A stretch of 32,439 nt of DNA from Veillonellaceae bacterium. Its GTDB lineage: Bacteria; Bacillota; Negativicutes; Veillonellales; Veillonellaceae. Below are positions 14,468-23,027 of this stretch, piece by piece. The notes under the pieces were generated by a model, which did no database searches, was not told the origin of the DNA, and saw only the letters and a program-made list of their open reading frames with translations. Made by a program: the position numbers and the translations under genes. The DNA lies in NCBI GenBank assembly GCA_900765165.1, contig CAAFQR010000014.1:1-32439 (forward strand), read 5' to 3'. The stretch's first letter is position 1; the number at the start of each line of letters is the position of its first letter.

Positions 14468-15943
14468 ATGAAGGCAAATACAATAGCAGTAGTTGAAGCA
14501 TTCCGCGCGCTGGGCGTAACCGGCGAAGCAGTGATTACCGAATTAGTGCGTTTCCGCGTGTTGGACGAAATGCTCCAAAAGAGTCCGGAAGTGCGCCAGT
14601 GGGGCGTAACGGCTGATAAATTATACGAATTGGCACAGCGTTCCACCACTGAAATCTGCGGTCCTTTACCGTATGATCAGGCCGGTATGGAAACGGTGTA
14701 CAGCAAATCCTTTACCGTAAACTTGATGGACGTTATTGAAGAAACCGGTTATGTAGGTGGCATTGCTGCCGGCCGTCGTTGGGAAAAACCGATGGACGAA
14801 GTGATTAGTGAATTGGAAAATACGGAAGGGATTATCCTCTTTGCTAACATCGAAGAATACGCCGCTGTAGCGGAAGATATTTTACAGCGCTTGCCAGCAG
14901 ACCGCTTAATTTTCTACACGGCATCGGAAACCTGCTATAGCTTATTTAAAACCTTATATCCTTTGGCACCGATTACGGATGAATGGCCGGAAGACGTTAT
15001 TTTCGACCATATCGTAAGCGCCGCTGCTGGTTTATTCCGTGCACCGGTTACGATTATGGAAGAATTGGCTAACCGCGTCGGCAATATCGAAGAGCTGGGC
15101 ACAGCGCATTATTTCATCCCGTTGGCTTCCATTCAGGACCAGACCGGCATGAACCGCATGGCGATTCAGTACATGCTCTTGCAGCCTCGTTTGGAAAAGA
15201 TTCGCGAATGGGCGCCGCTTGGGGCTTATGAATTTGTGTATAACAACTATGGTGTTAAGAAGGTGGCCTTGGAAATCCGCGAAGTATTGCCGGATAAGGT
15301 CCGCAGCACGCCGTTTATTGCCTTGCCTCACGAAGTATTGGCTTCCATGGATACGTTCTCCATGGTACAGTATGCGTTGTCCTTGTGTGGCGTTAAGCCG
15401 GCCTTGAATGCCCAGGACCCGACTATGAGCGAAGATGGCTATATCGACGAAGATGGTCGCTTACCGGAATATTTACAGAACGTATTCCGTTCCTACACGA
15501 GTACGCGCTTAGAAGTAACCCGTAAAGGCACGAAGGTAGCGCTTCGCTTAGTAGACCATGAAGGCATTCCGGCAGATACGAAGCTGGATACGGTTGAATT
15601 TGACGAAGCCATTGCCTCTTATGAAGCAAAGGATGATACGCATTACTGGATCTTCACCAATCCGGTAGCTGCCTATATTTGGTATTCCTATCTCCGCAGT
15701 ACGGATGGGCAAGTTATTTTACAAAAGCTGGCGCAGATGGTATTATCTACAGAGGCGTTGTTGCAGCTTATGGGAAGCTTGCGACGCCAAGTAATCAAAG
15801 GTGATGCGCTTACCGAATTGGCACAGCGTTTTGAAGCAGCACGGGATGCTCGCAAGAAAGCCTTAGCCGAAGCTGACGAAGCTTGGCAGAAGGAGCTGGA
15901 CGGCATGGCTGCACAGTTGTTGCCTGAAATCACGGAAGCGTAG
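14468..15943 (+). CDS. Conserved-looking protein of unknown function, 491 residues
   Basis: I do not recognise a family. It has no signal peptide or clear membrane segment, so it is probably cytoplasmic. The N-terminal ~70 residues look helical (MKANTIAVVEAFRALGVTG, then ELVRFRVLDEMLQ). A middle alpha/beta part includes GYVGGIAAGRRWEKP and ILFANIEEYAAVAEDILQ. The last ~60 residues (after SLRRQVIKGDALTELAQ) are rich in Ala, Glu, Lys and Arg and could form a coiled coil. Codon use matches the housekeeping genes, so it is not a recent import. The ATG has an AAAGGAGG site embedded in a GGAGGCCTCC palindrome (14456-14465). It lies 17 nt upstream of the PC4-like gene, so the two probably work together. 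Confidence 0.8.
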   Translation: MKANTIAVVEAFRALGVTGEAVITELVRFRVLDEMLQKSPEVRQWGVTADKLYELAQRSTTEICGPLPYDQAGMETVYSKSFTVNLMDVIEETGYVGGIAAGRRWEKPMDEVISELENTEGIILFANIEEYAAVAEDILQRLPADRLIFYTASETCYSLFKTLYPLAPITDEWPEDVIFDHIVSAAAGLFRAPVTIMEELANRVGNIEELGTAHYFIPLASIQDQTGMNRMAIQYMLLQPRLEKIREWAPLGAYEFVYNNYGVKKVALEIREVLPDKVRSTPFIALPHEVLASMDTFSMVQYALSLCGVKPALNAQDPTMSEDGYIDEDGRLPEYLQNVFRSYTSTRLEVTRKGTKVALRLVDHEGIPADTKLDTVEFDEAIASYEAKDDTHYWIFTNPVAAYIWYSYLRSTDGQVILQKLAQMVLSTEALLQLMGSLRRQVIKGDALTELAQRFEAARDARKKALAEADEAWQKELDGMAAQLLPEITEA

Positions 15944-15960
15944 AAACGGAGGACTTACGC

Positions 15961-16350
15961 ATGGCTGTAGTTAACTTTGAAATTTTTAAAATTTTGGGCA
16001 CCTTGTCCGAAAATAAAGACGGCTGGAAAAAACAATTAACGTGCACGAGCTGGGGCCGTTATAATCCGAAATTTGATTTGCGTTCCTGGGATACGGAATA
16101 CACGGGCATGACGAAGGGCATTACCATGACGTTAGAAGAAATTATGACGTTGAAGGAATTGCTCAATGAAGTCGATTTGGAAGCTGTTTTGGCGGAAGCC
16201 TTAGAAGAACGTGCGCAGGCAAAAGCGGAAGCTAAAGCCTTGGAAGCGGAAAACGCGGCCAATGGCGGCGCACCGGTAGCCGAAGACGGCGAAAGTGCCC
16301 CGGAAGACGCACCGAAAAAGAAACGCGGTCGTCCTAAAAAAAACAAATAA
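15961..16350 (+). CDS. YdbC/PC4-like ssDNA-binding protein with an AT-hook tail
   Basis: Residues about 5-70 match the bacterial PC4 (YdbC) domain: FEIFKILGTLSENKDGWKK, then LTCTSWGRYNPKFDLRSW and MTKGITMTLEEIMTLKELL. This fold dimerises and binds single-stranded DNA; in Lactococcus YdbC does so without sequence preference. Residues about 75-117 are an Ala/Glu-rich linker, and the protein ends KKKRGRPKKNK (119-129), a classic AT-hook (RGRP at 122-125) for the minor groove of AT-rich DNA. Start set by ACGGAGGA. It appears co-transcribed with the 491-residue protein. A role in DNA binding or repair is inferred. Confidence 0.85.
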   Translation: MAVVNFEIFKILGTLSENKDGWKKQLTCTSWGRYNPKFDLRSWDTEYTGMTKGITMTLEEIMTLKELLNEVDLEAVLAEALEERAQAKAEAKALEAENAANGGAPVAEDGESAPEDAPKKKRGRPKKNK

Positions 16351-16367
16351 AAAATACTTGCATATAG

Positions 16368-16396
16368 TTGCATTAACAGTTCAACCATGCTATAAT
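16368..16396 (+). promoter_or_regulatory. Promoter of rpmE
   Basis: TTGCAT (16368-16373), a 17-nt spacer and consensus TATAAT (16391-16396), 40 nt before the rpmE start. Confidence 0.65.
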
Positions 16397-16436
16397 CAAT
16401 AAGCATAGTTTTGGACAGTGGAAAGAGGTGTACAGA

Positions 16437-16634
16437 ATGAAAGAAGGAATTCATCCGAATTATGGTGAAGCTACCGTAACTTGCGGTTGTGGCAACACGT
16501 TTAAAACGGGTTCCGTAAAAAGCGATCTCCGTGTTGACGTTTGCTCCAAATGCCATCCGTTCTTCACAGGACAACAGCGCGCTGCTCAGGCTCGTGGTCG
16601 TATCGAAAAATTCAACAAGCGTTACGGTAAATAA
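16437..16634 (+). CDS. rpmE: 50S ribosomal protein L31, zinc-binding form
   Basis: A 65-residue L31 starting MKEGIHPNYGEATVTCGCGN. The four zinc ligands C16, C18, C36 and C39 are all present, so this is the C+ (RpmE) rather than the zinc-free YtiA/RpmE2 form. It sits at the 50S central protuberance and bridges to the 30S. The ATG at 16437 is chosen; the in-frame GTG at 16428 overlaps the AAGAGGTG binding site. It has its own promoter and a hairpin behind it. Confidence 0.96.
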   Translation: MKEGIHPNYGEATVTCGCGNTFKTGSVKSDLRVDVCSKCHPFFTGQQRAAQARGRIEKFNKRYGK

Positions 16635-16653
16635 TTATCGTATGGATGCTATA

Positions 16654-16694
16654 CAAATAATACGGCAGAGCCTTGGCTCTGCCTATATTTGTTT
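16654..16694 (+). terminator. Hairpin after rpmE (terminator or attenuator)
   Basis: GGCAGAGCC (16664-16672) pairs with GGCTCTGCC (16675-16683); CAAATA (16654-16659) and TATTTG (16686-16691) extend the stem. The T tail is weak (TATATTTGTTT), and the DUF1385 binding site begins directly after, so partial read-through into the next genes is likely. Confidence 0.5.
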
Positions 16695-16709
16695 GAGAGA
16701 GGAGCCGTT

Positions 16710-17600
16710 TTGAATAACCAACGAGTAAAGAAATTTGTAGGCGGTCAGGCGGTTATTGAAGGTGTTATGATGCGCGGTCCCGGCGTGACGGCAACAGCTG
16801 TGCGCGAACCGGCCGGCACAATCGTAGTGGATACGTATAAAACGGAATCCATTAGCGATAAATACCCAATTTTGAAAAAGCCCTTGTTGCGTGGTTGCGT
16901 AGCCCTTTACGAATCCTTGGTTATCGGCATGAAGGCGCTAGCCTTCTCGGCGAAAGCAGCCGGTGAAGAGGAAGAAGAAGCTATGTCCAACAAGGAAATT
17001 GCCTTGACCATGATTGGTTCCACTATTGTGGCCATTGCCTTGTTTTTGGCTCTGCCTACTTGGGCAGCCAAGTTTGTTCCCGGTACGGGAGATAACCACT
17101 ATCTGTTAAACCTAACAGAAGGTGTTATTCGCTTGTTGTTATTTTTACTATATATATGGGCTATTGGTCGCACGAAGGATATTAAACGCGTGTTTCAATA
17201 TCACGGCGCCGAGCACAAAACGATTCATACCTACGAATCGGACGAACCGTTAACCGTTGAAAATGTACGTCGTCATTCGCGATTACATGCGCGGTGCGGT
17301 ACTAATTTTTTATTGATAGTTATGGTGACCAGTATTATTGTGTTTGCTTTCTTAGGCTGGCCGTCGCTGGTGGAACGCATTGTTTCCCGCGTGGTCTTAA
17401 TGCCGGTTGTAGCCGGTTTGGCCTATGAAGTGATTCGCTTTGCTGGTCGTACAGATAATGCGTTGGTACGGGCGGTTATCGCGCCGGGCTTGTGGCTTCA
17501 GTACATGACCACTAGTGAGCCTGACGACGATCAAATCGAAGTGGCCATTAAGGCCCTAGAAGCCGTACGGCCTGATGAGGCAGACGCTTACGAAGCATAA
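16710..17600 (+). CDS. DUF1385 family membrane protein (YqhQ-like)
   Basis: The hallmark VGGQAVIEGVMMRGPG is at the N-terminus. About four membrane segments follow (IALTMIGSTIVAIALFLALP, GVIRLLLFLLYIWAIG, FLLIVMVTSIIVFAFLGW, VVLMPVVAGLAYEVIRF), with a conserved cytosolic stretch YHGAEHKTIHTYE between the second and third. The biochemical role of the family is not known to me. It commonly sits between rpmE and prfA in Firmicutes, as here. The start is a TTG at 16710, six bases after GAGAGGAG; the in-frame TTG at 16689 overlaps the preceding hairpin and has no binding site. Confidence 0.88.
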   Translation: MNNQRVKKFVGGQAVIEGVMMRGPGVTATAVREPAGTIVVDTYKTESISDKYPILKKPLLRGCVALYESLVIGMKALAFSAKAAGEEEEEAMSNKEIALTMIGSTIVAIALFLALPTWAAKFVPGTGDNHYLLNLTEGVIRLLLFLLYIWAIGRTKDIKRVFQYHGAEHKTIHTYESDEPLTVENVRRHSRLHARCGTNFLLIVMVTSIIVFAFLGWPSLVERIVSRVVLMPVVAGLAYEVIRFAGRTDNALVRAVIAPGLWLQYMTTSEPDDDQIEVAIKALEAVRPDEADAYEA

Positions 17601-17624
17601 TTTCAGAAAAGGGGACCTTCCTAC

Positions 17625-18707
17625 ATGCTATTAGCAGATAAATTACAAGTAATCGAAGATAAATATATGGACCTTGAGCAGCGCATCAGTGACCCTGAAG
17701 TGATTGCTCGCCAGCAGGAATGGCAGAAGTTGACACGCCAGCATGCGAGCTTGACGGAAACGGTTACCACGTTCCGCGAATACAAGCAGGTGTTGGCCGG
17801 TATCGACGAAGCGCTGGAAGTGTTGGAAGACAAATCGATGGACGAAGATTTCCGCGAAATGGCGCAGGAAGAACTGAAAGAGCTGAAGGAACGGCGCGAA
17901 GAGCTGGAAGCGAAGCTCCACATTTTGCTGTTGCCTAAGGACCCTAACGATGACAAGAACGTTATCGTGGAAATTCGTGGCGGTGCCGGTGGTGACGAAG
18001 CCGCGTTGTTTGCCGGTGACTTATTCCGCATGTACACGAAATATGCAGAAAGTCAGGGCTGGCGCTGTGAAATCATCGATGCCAACGCGCCGGAATTGGG
18101 CGGCTTTAAGGAAGTGGTGTTCTCTGTTGACGGGAATAGCGCTTACTCCAAGCTGAAATTTGAAAGTGGCGTACATCGCGTACAGCGCGTGCCGGAAACT
18201 GAATCGTCCGGTCGTATTCATACGTCCACCGTTACCGTTGCCGTATTGCCGGAAGCGGAAGACGTTGACGTTGAAATCAACGACAAGGATTTGCAGATTG
18301 ATACGTATTGTGCCAGCGGTGCCGGCGGTCAGCACGTTAACCGTACGGAATCGGCCGTTCGTATTACTCATAAACCGACGGGCATCGTGGTAGCGTGCCA
18401 GGATGAACGTTCGCAGCTTAAAAATAAAGATAAGGCGATGCGCGTATTGCGTGCTAAGTTACAGGATAAGGCGGAACAGGAAGCAGCTGCCAGCGTAGCA
18501 GCTGACCGTAAGAGCCAGGTTGGTACCGGCGACCGCAGTGAACGTATTCGTACGTACAACTACCCGCAGGGCCGTGTAACAGACCACCGCATCAATCTTA
18601 CCTTGTACAAATTAGACCAAGTGCTGAACGGCGATTTGGAAGAATTAATCCAGGCGCTGATTGCTGCCGACCAGGCCGCAAAGATGCAGGAGGCAGATAA
18701 TGCATAA
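17625..18707 (+). CDS. prfA: Peptide chain release factor 1
   Basis: Recognises UAA and UAG in the ribosomal A site and triggers peptide release. The GGQ motif is at about residues 233-235 (GAGGQHVNRTESAVR) and the codon-reading P-x-T tripeptide is PET in RVPETESSGR, which identifies RF1 rather than RF2. The 360-residue length is exact. The GGQ glutamine is the substrate of PrmC, encoded next with an 8-nt overlap. It lies 24 nt after the DUF1385 gene, so they are likely one transcript. Confidence 0.97.
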   Translation: MLLADKLQVIEDKYMDLEQRISDPEVIARQQEWQKLTRQHASLTETVTTFREYKQVLAGIDEALEVLEDKSMDEDFREMAQEELKELKERREELEAKLHILLLPKDPNDDKNVIVEIRGGAGGDEAALFAGDLFRMYTKYAESQGWRCEIIDANAPELGGFKEVVFSVDGNSAYSKLKFESGVHRVQRVPETESSGRIHTSTVTVAVLPEAEDVDVEINDKDLQIDTYCASGAGGQHVNRTESAVRITHKPTGIVVACQDERSQLKNKDKAMRVLRAKLQDKAEQEAAASVAADRKSQVGTGDRSERIRTYNYPQGRVTDHRINLTLYKLDQVLNGDLEELIQALIAADQAAKMQEADNA

Positions 18708-19575
18708 GGAGCTATGGACTATCGGTCGCATACTCCAATGGACAGAGCAGTATTTTCGCAACAAGGGGATCGAAGGCGGTCGTCTTGATGGGGAAGTGCT
18801 GCTTTCTCATATATTGGGGCAGCCGCGCATTTATTTGTACACGAACTACGATAAGCCCTTAGAGCAGCATGAGCTGGATGCGTATCGTCCGCTAGTGATG
18901 GAACGCGTAAAGGGCTTTAGCGTTGCCGCTATCATTGGCGAAAAGGAATTTATGGGTCTCCCGTTCCATGTTACGAAGGATGTGCTCATCCCGCGACCGG
19001 ATACGGAAACCTTAGTGGAAGATATTTTAGCCGTACTGCCCAATGATGGTGAGTACCGCATTCTCGACGTGTGCACCGGACCGGGCACGATTTTATATAG
19101 CTTGTTACACTATATGCCAAATGCTACGGGTATGGGCCTTGATATTTCCAAGGATGCTTTGCAGGTAGCGGCCACGAACCGCGAAAAGCTGGAAATCGGC
19201 GACCGCGCTAAGCTGTGCGTGTCGGACTTATTTAGCGCCTTAGCATCCCTTGGTGGCTATGAAGAATCCTTCGATGTGATCACGTCCAATCCGCCGTACA
19301 TTCCGACGGCAGAGCTGGAAACCTTAGCCGTGGAAGTGAAGAATGAACCGTCCTTAGCCTTAGATGGCGGTGAAGACGGGCTTGATTTCTATCGCCGGTT
19401 AGTAACGGATAGCGCCACCTATTTAAAAAGCGGCGGCTATTTAGCGGTGGAAATTGGCATGGGTCAAGAAGAGGACGTATGCGTTTTAGCTAAGGCGACG
19501 GGCTTTTATGGTGAACCGGTAATGCAAAAGGACATTGCCGGCATTATCCGCGAGCTTCGTTGGCAGAAATTATAA
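18700..19575 (+). CDS. prmC: Release factor glutamine N5-methyltransferase
   Basis: Methylates the GGQ glutamine of release factors. It has the N-terminal helical release-factor-binding domain (LDGEVLLSHIL), the PrmC signature LIPRPDTETLVEDI, a SAM-binding DVCTGPGTI and the catalytic SNPPYIP. The SAM loop reads CTGPGTI instead of the more usual GTGSGAI, a mild variation. The start at 18700 follows AGGAGG inside the end of prfA, giving 291 residues; the frame open to 18661 lies within prfA. Coupled translation with its substrate gene is expected. Confidence 0.95.
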   Translation: MHKELWTIGRILQWTEQYFRNKGIEGGRLDGEVLLSHILGQPRIYLYTNYDKPLEQHELDAYRPLVMERVKGFSVAAIIGEKEFMGLPFHVTKDVLIPRPDTETLVEDILAVLPNDGEYRILDVCTGPGTILYSLLHYMPNATGMGLDISKDALQVAATNREKLEIGDRAKLCVSDLFSALASLGGYEESFDVITSNPPYIPTAELETLAVEVKNEPSLALDGGEDGLDFYRRLVTDSATYLKSGGYLAVEIGMGQEEDVCVLAKATGFYGEPVMQKDIAGIIRELRWQKL

Positions 19576-19585
19576 TTGATAGACG

Positions 19586-19618
19586 CAGTCGCTGTGAAGT
19601 TACGACTTCCGGCGACTG
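19586..19618 (+). terminator. Hairpin between prmC and sua5
   Basis: CAGTCGC (19586-19592) pairs with GCGACTG (19612-19618), with an inner GAAGT/ACTTC stem. Only TTATAAGT follows, so it is a weak terminator or an mRNA-processing structure. Confidence 0.4.
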
Positions 19619-19642
19619 TTATAAGTAAGTTGGTGATAGAGG

Positions 19643-20680
19643 ATGACAGAGAAGAAAACCGTAATCTACCGGGATGCGACGCCGGAAACCATTGAAACCT
19701 TAGGCAAATTGCTTAGAGACGGTGGTTTGGTGGCCATTCCTACGGAAACGGTATATGGCTTGGGGGCCAACGGCTTAGACAGTGAGGCTATGAGCCGAAT
19801 TTATGAAGCAAAGGGACGTCCGTCGGATAATCCCTTGATTTTGCATGTGCCGGACATGGCGGCCGCTAAGCCGCTGGTGAAATCATTAACCCCGACGGCG
19901 CAGCGTTTAATGGAACGCTTTTGGCCGGGCCCGTTGACTATAACGCTTCCCAAGGCCGATTGTGTGCCGGACCGTGCAACCGGTGGCTTGCCGCGCGTAG
20001 CGCTTCGTTGTCCTGATCACGATTTATGCCGTGCTGTATTAACTGCCGCCGGTGTACCGGTAGCGGCGCCTAGCGCGAATATTTCCGGTCGTCCCAGCCC
20101 TACAACGGCAGATGCCGTCTATGACGATATGAAGGGCCGCATTGATGCCATCTTAGACGCCGGCACCTGTGATATTGGTGTCGAATCCACGGTGGTGGAA
20201 TGCGGTGACGATGAAGTGACCATTCTTCGTCCCGGTGGGATTACGGAGCAAATGCTTTTAGAAGTCGTATCGAAGGTCAACTATGACACGGCCTTATCGT
20301 CGCCGACGGCAGTGCCGAAGGCGCCGGGCATGAAATACAAACACTATGCGCCGGATGCGCCCATGATTACCTTTGTAGGTACGCCGGAGCAGGTGGCTAA
20401 CGCCATCCGCCAGGAGGATGATTTCACAGAAGTGGGCCTTTTCATTAGTGAAGAAACGGCGAAGCTCTTACAGGTGTCCCCTGACAATGAACGCTGCCTC
20501 GTGTTTGGCAAGGCAGGCGACGCCAAGGCACTGGCCCACGCGCTGTACAGTGGGTTACTTCATTTCAACGGCACGAAGGTGCCTCGCATTTTGGCAGAAG
20601 GCGTATCCGAAGCGGGTTTAGGCCGGGCGGTTATGAATCGCATGCTAAAAGCCAGTGCAAGACACGTGGTGAAATTATAG
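19643..20680 (+). CDS. L-threonylcarbamoyladenylate synthase (Sua5 type)
   Basis: Makes threonylcarbamoyl-AMP for the t6A37 modification of ANN-decoding tRNAs. The YrdC domain contains GGLVAIPTETVYGLG, KGRPSDNPLILH and APSANISGRPSPT. The C-terminal Sua5 domain is joined by the conserved linker PGMKYKHYAP, so this is the two-domain Sua5/YwlC form (345 residues), not the short TsaC. The start follows GATAGAGG. It opens the Firmicutes-type order sua5-ywlE-rpiB-glyA-upp. Confidence 0.94.
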   Translation: MTEKKTVIYRDATPETIETLGKLLRDGGLVAIPTETVYGLGANGLDSEAMSRIYEAKGRPSDNPLILHVPDMAAAKPLVKSLTPTAQRLMERFWPGPLTITLPKADCVPDRATGGLPRVALRCPDHDLCRAVLTAAGVPVAAPSANISGRPSPTTADAVYDDMKGRIDAILDAGTCDIGVESTVVECGDDEVTILRPGGITEQMLLEVVSKVNYDTALSSPTAVPKAPGMKYKHYAPDAPMITFVGTPEQVANAIRQEDDFTEVGLFISEETAKLLQVSPDNERCLVFGKAGDAKALAHALYSGLLHFNGTKVPRILAEGVSEAGLGRAVMNRMLKASARHVVKL

Positions 20681-20737
20681 CGCAAACGGCGATAAACGTG
20701 TATAATGAGGTAAGAAACAAAAGGTTGAGGTGATACC

Positions 20738-21163
20738 ATGAATATATTATTTGTATGCACCGGCAATACATGCCGCAGTCCGATGGCTGAAGGCATCGCA
20801 AAGGCAATCCTGGCTAAGAAAGGCAAGGATGACGTTGTGCTGTCGGCCGGTTTATTTACGGCACCCGGTGGTCGCGTGTCTCCCTTTGCGGTAGAAGCGG
20901 TGAAGGATATTGCCGATATTTCCGAGCATCGTTCTCGTCCATTGACGACGGCGTTAATCGATGCTGCCGACTTGGTTGTAGGCCTCAGCAGTGATCATAA
21001 GCAGGTACTGCTTCGTCAGTATCCTCAGCTGGCTGATAAGTTTACTACGCTTGGCGAATGGGCCGGTACCAATGAAGATGTGCCGGATCCTTTTGGTGGC
21101 GATCAAGAGGAATATAAGGAGTGCGCTAAGCAGATTCGTACGCTCTTAGAAAAAGCGTTATAA
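20738..21163 (+). CDS. ywlE: Low-molecular-weight phosphatase, YwlE-like protein-arginine phosphatase
   Basis: The P-loop CTGNTCRS (nucleophile C7, R13) and the acid loop VPDPFGGD identify an LMW-PTP fold. Thr11 in the P-loop is the residue that, in B. subtilis YwlE, favours phospho-arginine over phospho-tyrosine. With the sua5-ywlE-rpiB-glyA-upp order, this supports protein-arginine phosphatase, which reverses McsB-type arginine phosphorylation. Whether this genome encodes McsB cannot be seen. A TATAAT at 20701-20706 suggests an extra promoter, though the -35 is poor. The start has GGTTGAGGTG upstream. Confidence 0.88.
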   Translation: MNILFVCTGNTCRSPMAEGIAKAILAKKGKDDVVLSAGLFTAPGGRVSPFAVEAVKDIADISEHRSRPLTTALIDAADLVVGLSSDHKQVLLRQYPQLADKFTTLGEWAGTNEDVPDPFGGDQEEYKECAKQIRTLLEKAL

Positions 21164-21177
21164 TATTTCGCTTTTTT
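21150..21177 (+). terminator. Rho-independent terminator overlapping the end of ywlE
   Basis: AAAAAGCG (21150-21157) pairs with CGCTTTTT (21169-21176) around an 11-nt loop containing the ywlE stop codon, ending in T6. Confidence 0.7.
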
Positions 21178-21189
21178 GTATATTATACA

Positions 21190-21219
21190 TTGTGTAATTC
21201 TGGCAATTAGAGTTACAAT
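21190..21219 (+). promoter_or_regulatory. Possible promoter of rpiB-glyA-upp
   Basis: TTGTGT (21190-21195), an 18-nt spacer and TACAAT (21214-21219), 30 nt before the rpiB start and just after a terminator. Confidence 0.4.
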
Positions 21220-21248
21220 GGTGAAAGGAACCGATGGGAGGTCAACGT

Positions 21249-21689
21249 ATGAAAGTGGCAATTGGTTGTGATCACGGTGGATTTCATTTGAAAGAAACCA
21301 TTAAAGAAGTATTGAAGGATATGCAAATCGAGTTTACGGACTTCGGTACGCATTCGACGGAATCGGTGGATTATCCGGATATTGCCGCGCCGGTGGCAAA
21401 GGCCGTAGCAGCCGGCGAATATGACCGCGGGATTTTGATTTGCGGTACAGGTATCGGCATCGGCATTGCAGCCAATAAAGTAGACGGTATTCGGGCCGCA
21501 TTGTGCCACGATACGTTCTCCGCTCATGCTTCGCGGGAGCATAACAATGCCAATGTATTGACTATGGGTGAACGTGTCATCGGTCCTGGGTTGGCAACCG
21601 ATATTGTTAAAATCTGGTTGACTACAGATTTTGCCGGCGGTCGTCATGAACGACGGGTCGCTAAGATTGCTGACTTAGAAGTCAAATAG
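21249..21689 (+). CDS. rpiB: Ribose-5-phosphate isomerase B
   Basis: Interconverts ribose 5-phosphate and ribulose 5-phosphate in the pentose phosphate pathway. GCDHGGFHLK at the start, the catalytic Cys65 in ILICGTGIGIGIAANK, and HNNANVLTMGERVIG are all typical RpiB features; 146 residues is the family length. The start at 21249 follows GGGAGG; the in-frame ATG at 21234 overlaps that site. It lies ahead of glyA and upp, as in other Firmicutes. Confidence 0.95.
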   Translation: MKVAIGCDHGGFHLKETIKEVLKDMQIEFTDFGTHSTESVDYPDIAAPVAKAVAAGEYDRGILICGTGIGIGIAANKVDGIRAALCHDTFSAHASREHNNANVLTMGERVIGPGLATDIVKIWLTTDFAGGRHERRVAKIADLEVK

Positions 21690-21737
21690 AAAGTCGATAC
21701 ATCGACAAAAAAAAGAAAACGTACGGGAGGTCTTTCA

Positions 21738-22979
21738 ATGAGTAAATTACAAGTACAGGATCCGGAAATTGCAAAATTTATTGGTTTGGAATTAGGTCGT
21801 CAGCGCGACAAATTGGAAATGATCGCGTCTGAAAACATCGTTTCTGAAGCAGTAATGGAAGCACAAGGCAGTGTATTGACTAACAAATATGCAGAAGGCT
21901 ACTCCGGCAAACGGTACTACGGTGGCTGCGAATACGTAGATATGGTAGAAGATTTGGCCATTGCTCGCGCTAAAAAATTGTTTGGTGCTGATCATGTAAA
22001 CGTACAGCCGCACTCCGGTTCGCAGGCGAACTTCGGCGTATATTTTGCCCTTTTGAAACCGGGCGACACTATCATGGGCATGAACTTGTCTCATGGTGGT
22101 CACTTAACTCACGGATCTCCGGTTAATGTATCCGGTACTTACTTCAATGTAGTACCTTACGGTGTAAGTGCAGAAACTGGTGAAATCGATTACGACGATA
22201 TGCGTCGTATTGCGTTGGAAGCGAAACCGAAATTAATCATCGGTGGCGGTAGCGCTTACTCTCGCATCATTGATTTCAAAAAAATGGCTGATATTGCTCA
22301 TGAAGTGGGCGCTATTTTCATGGTCGACATGGCTCACTTTGCCGGTCTCGTAGCTGCCGGCGTTCATCCGAATCCGGTTGAATACGCTGATATCGTTACG
22401 ACGACGACGCACAAAACCTTGCGTGGCCCTCGTGGTGGCATGATTATGTGTAAGGAACAGTATGCAAAAGCCATCGACAAAGCTATCTTCCCTGGCATCC
22501 AGGGCGGTCCGTTGATGCAAGTTATCGCCGCTAAGGCTGTTGCTTTTGGCGAAGCATTAAAACCGGAATTTAAAGAATATGCTAAACAGGTAGTAGCTAA
22601 TGCAAAAGTATTGGCTAAAGCCTTGCAGGATGACGGCTTCGTAATTGTATCCGGTGGTACGGATACGCACGTTATGCTCGTAGACGTTCGCAACACGGGC
22701 TTAACGGGTAAAGAAGCTGAACATTTATTGGACGAAGTTGGTATTACGGCCAATAAGAACACCATTCCGTTCGACCCGGCTAGCCCGTTCGTAACTAGCG
22801 GTATTCGCTTAGGTACGCCGGCTTTGACTACGCGTGGTCTTAAGGAAGACGATATGAAGGAAATTGCTGACATCATTGCGCTCGTTTTGAAGAACCCGCA
22901 GGATGAAGCTAAACAGCAGGAAGCAGCTAAACGCGTAGCCGCTCTTTGCGTAAAATATCCGTTGTATCCGAATTTATAA
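21738..22979 (+). CDS. glyA: Serine hydroxymethyltransferase
   Basis: PLP enzyme converting serine and tetrahydrofolate to glycine and 5,10-methylene-THF, the main one-carbon source. MIASENIVSEAV and NKYAEGYSGKRYYGGCE near the start, the PLP Lys226 in TTTTHKTLRGPRGG, and the length of 413 residues are canonical. The ATG follows GGGAGG. It lies between rpiB and upp, probably in one transcript; a small dyad GTCGAT/ATCGAC precedes it at 21692-21705. Confidence 0.97.
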   Translation: MSKLQVQDPEIAKFIGLELGRQRDKLEMIASENIVSEAVMEAQGSVLTNKYAEGYSGKRYYGGCEYVDMVEDLAIARAKKLFGADHVNVQPHSGSQANFGVYFALLKPGDTIMGMNLSHGGHLTHGSPVNVSGTYFNVVPYGVSAETGEIDYDDMRRIALEAKPKLIIGGGSAYSRIIDFKKMADIAHEVGAIFMVDMAHFAGLVAAGVHPNPVEYADIVTTTTHKTLRGPRGGMIMCKEQYAKAIDKAIFPGIQGGPLMQVIAAKAVAFGEALKPEFKEYAKQVVANAKVLAKALQDDGFVIVSGGTDTHVMLVDVRNTGLTGKEAEHLLDEVGITANKNTIPFDPASPFVTSGIRLGTPALTTRGLKEDDMKEIADIIALVLKNPQDEAKQQEAAKRVAALCVKYPLYPNL

Positions 22980-23027
22980 TCCGTCGGGCCTAACCCGGCA
23001 CAATTACTCGAGGAGGTATTCTTTTCC

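Noticed and set aside
16689..16709. TTG at 16689 as the DUF1385 start
   Set aside because: It lies within the hairpin after rpmE and has no binding site; TTG 16710 follows GAGAGGAG.
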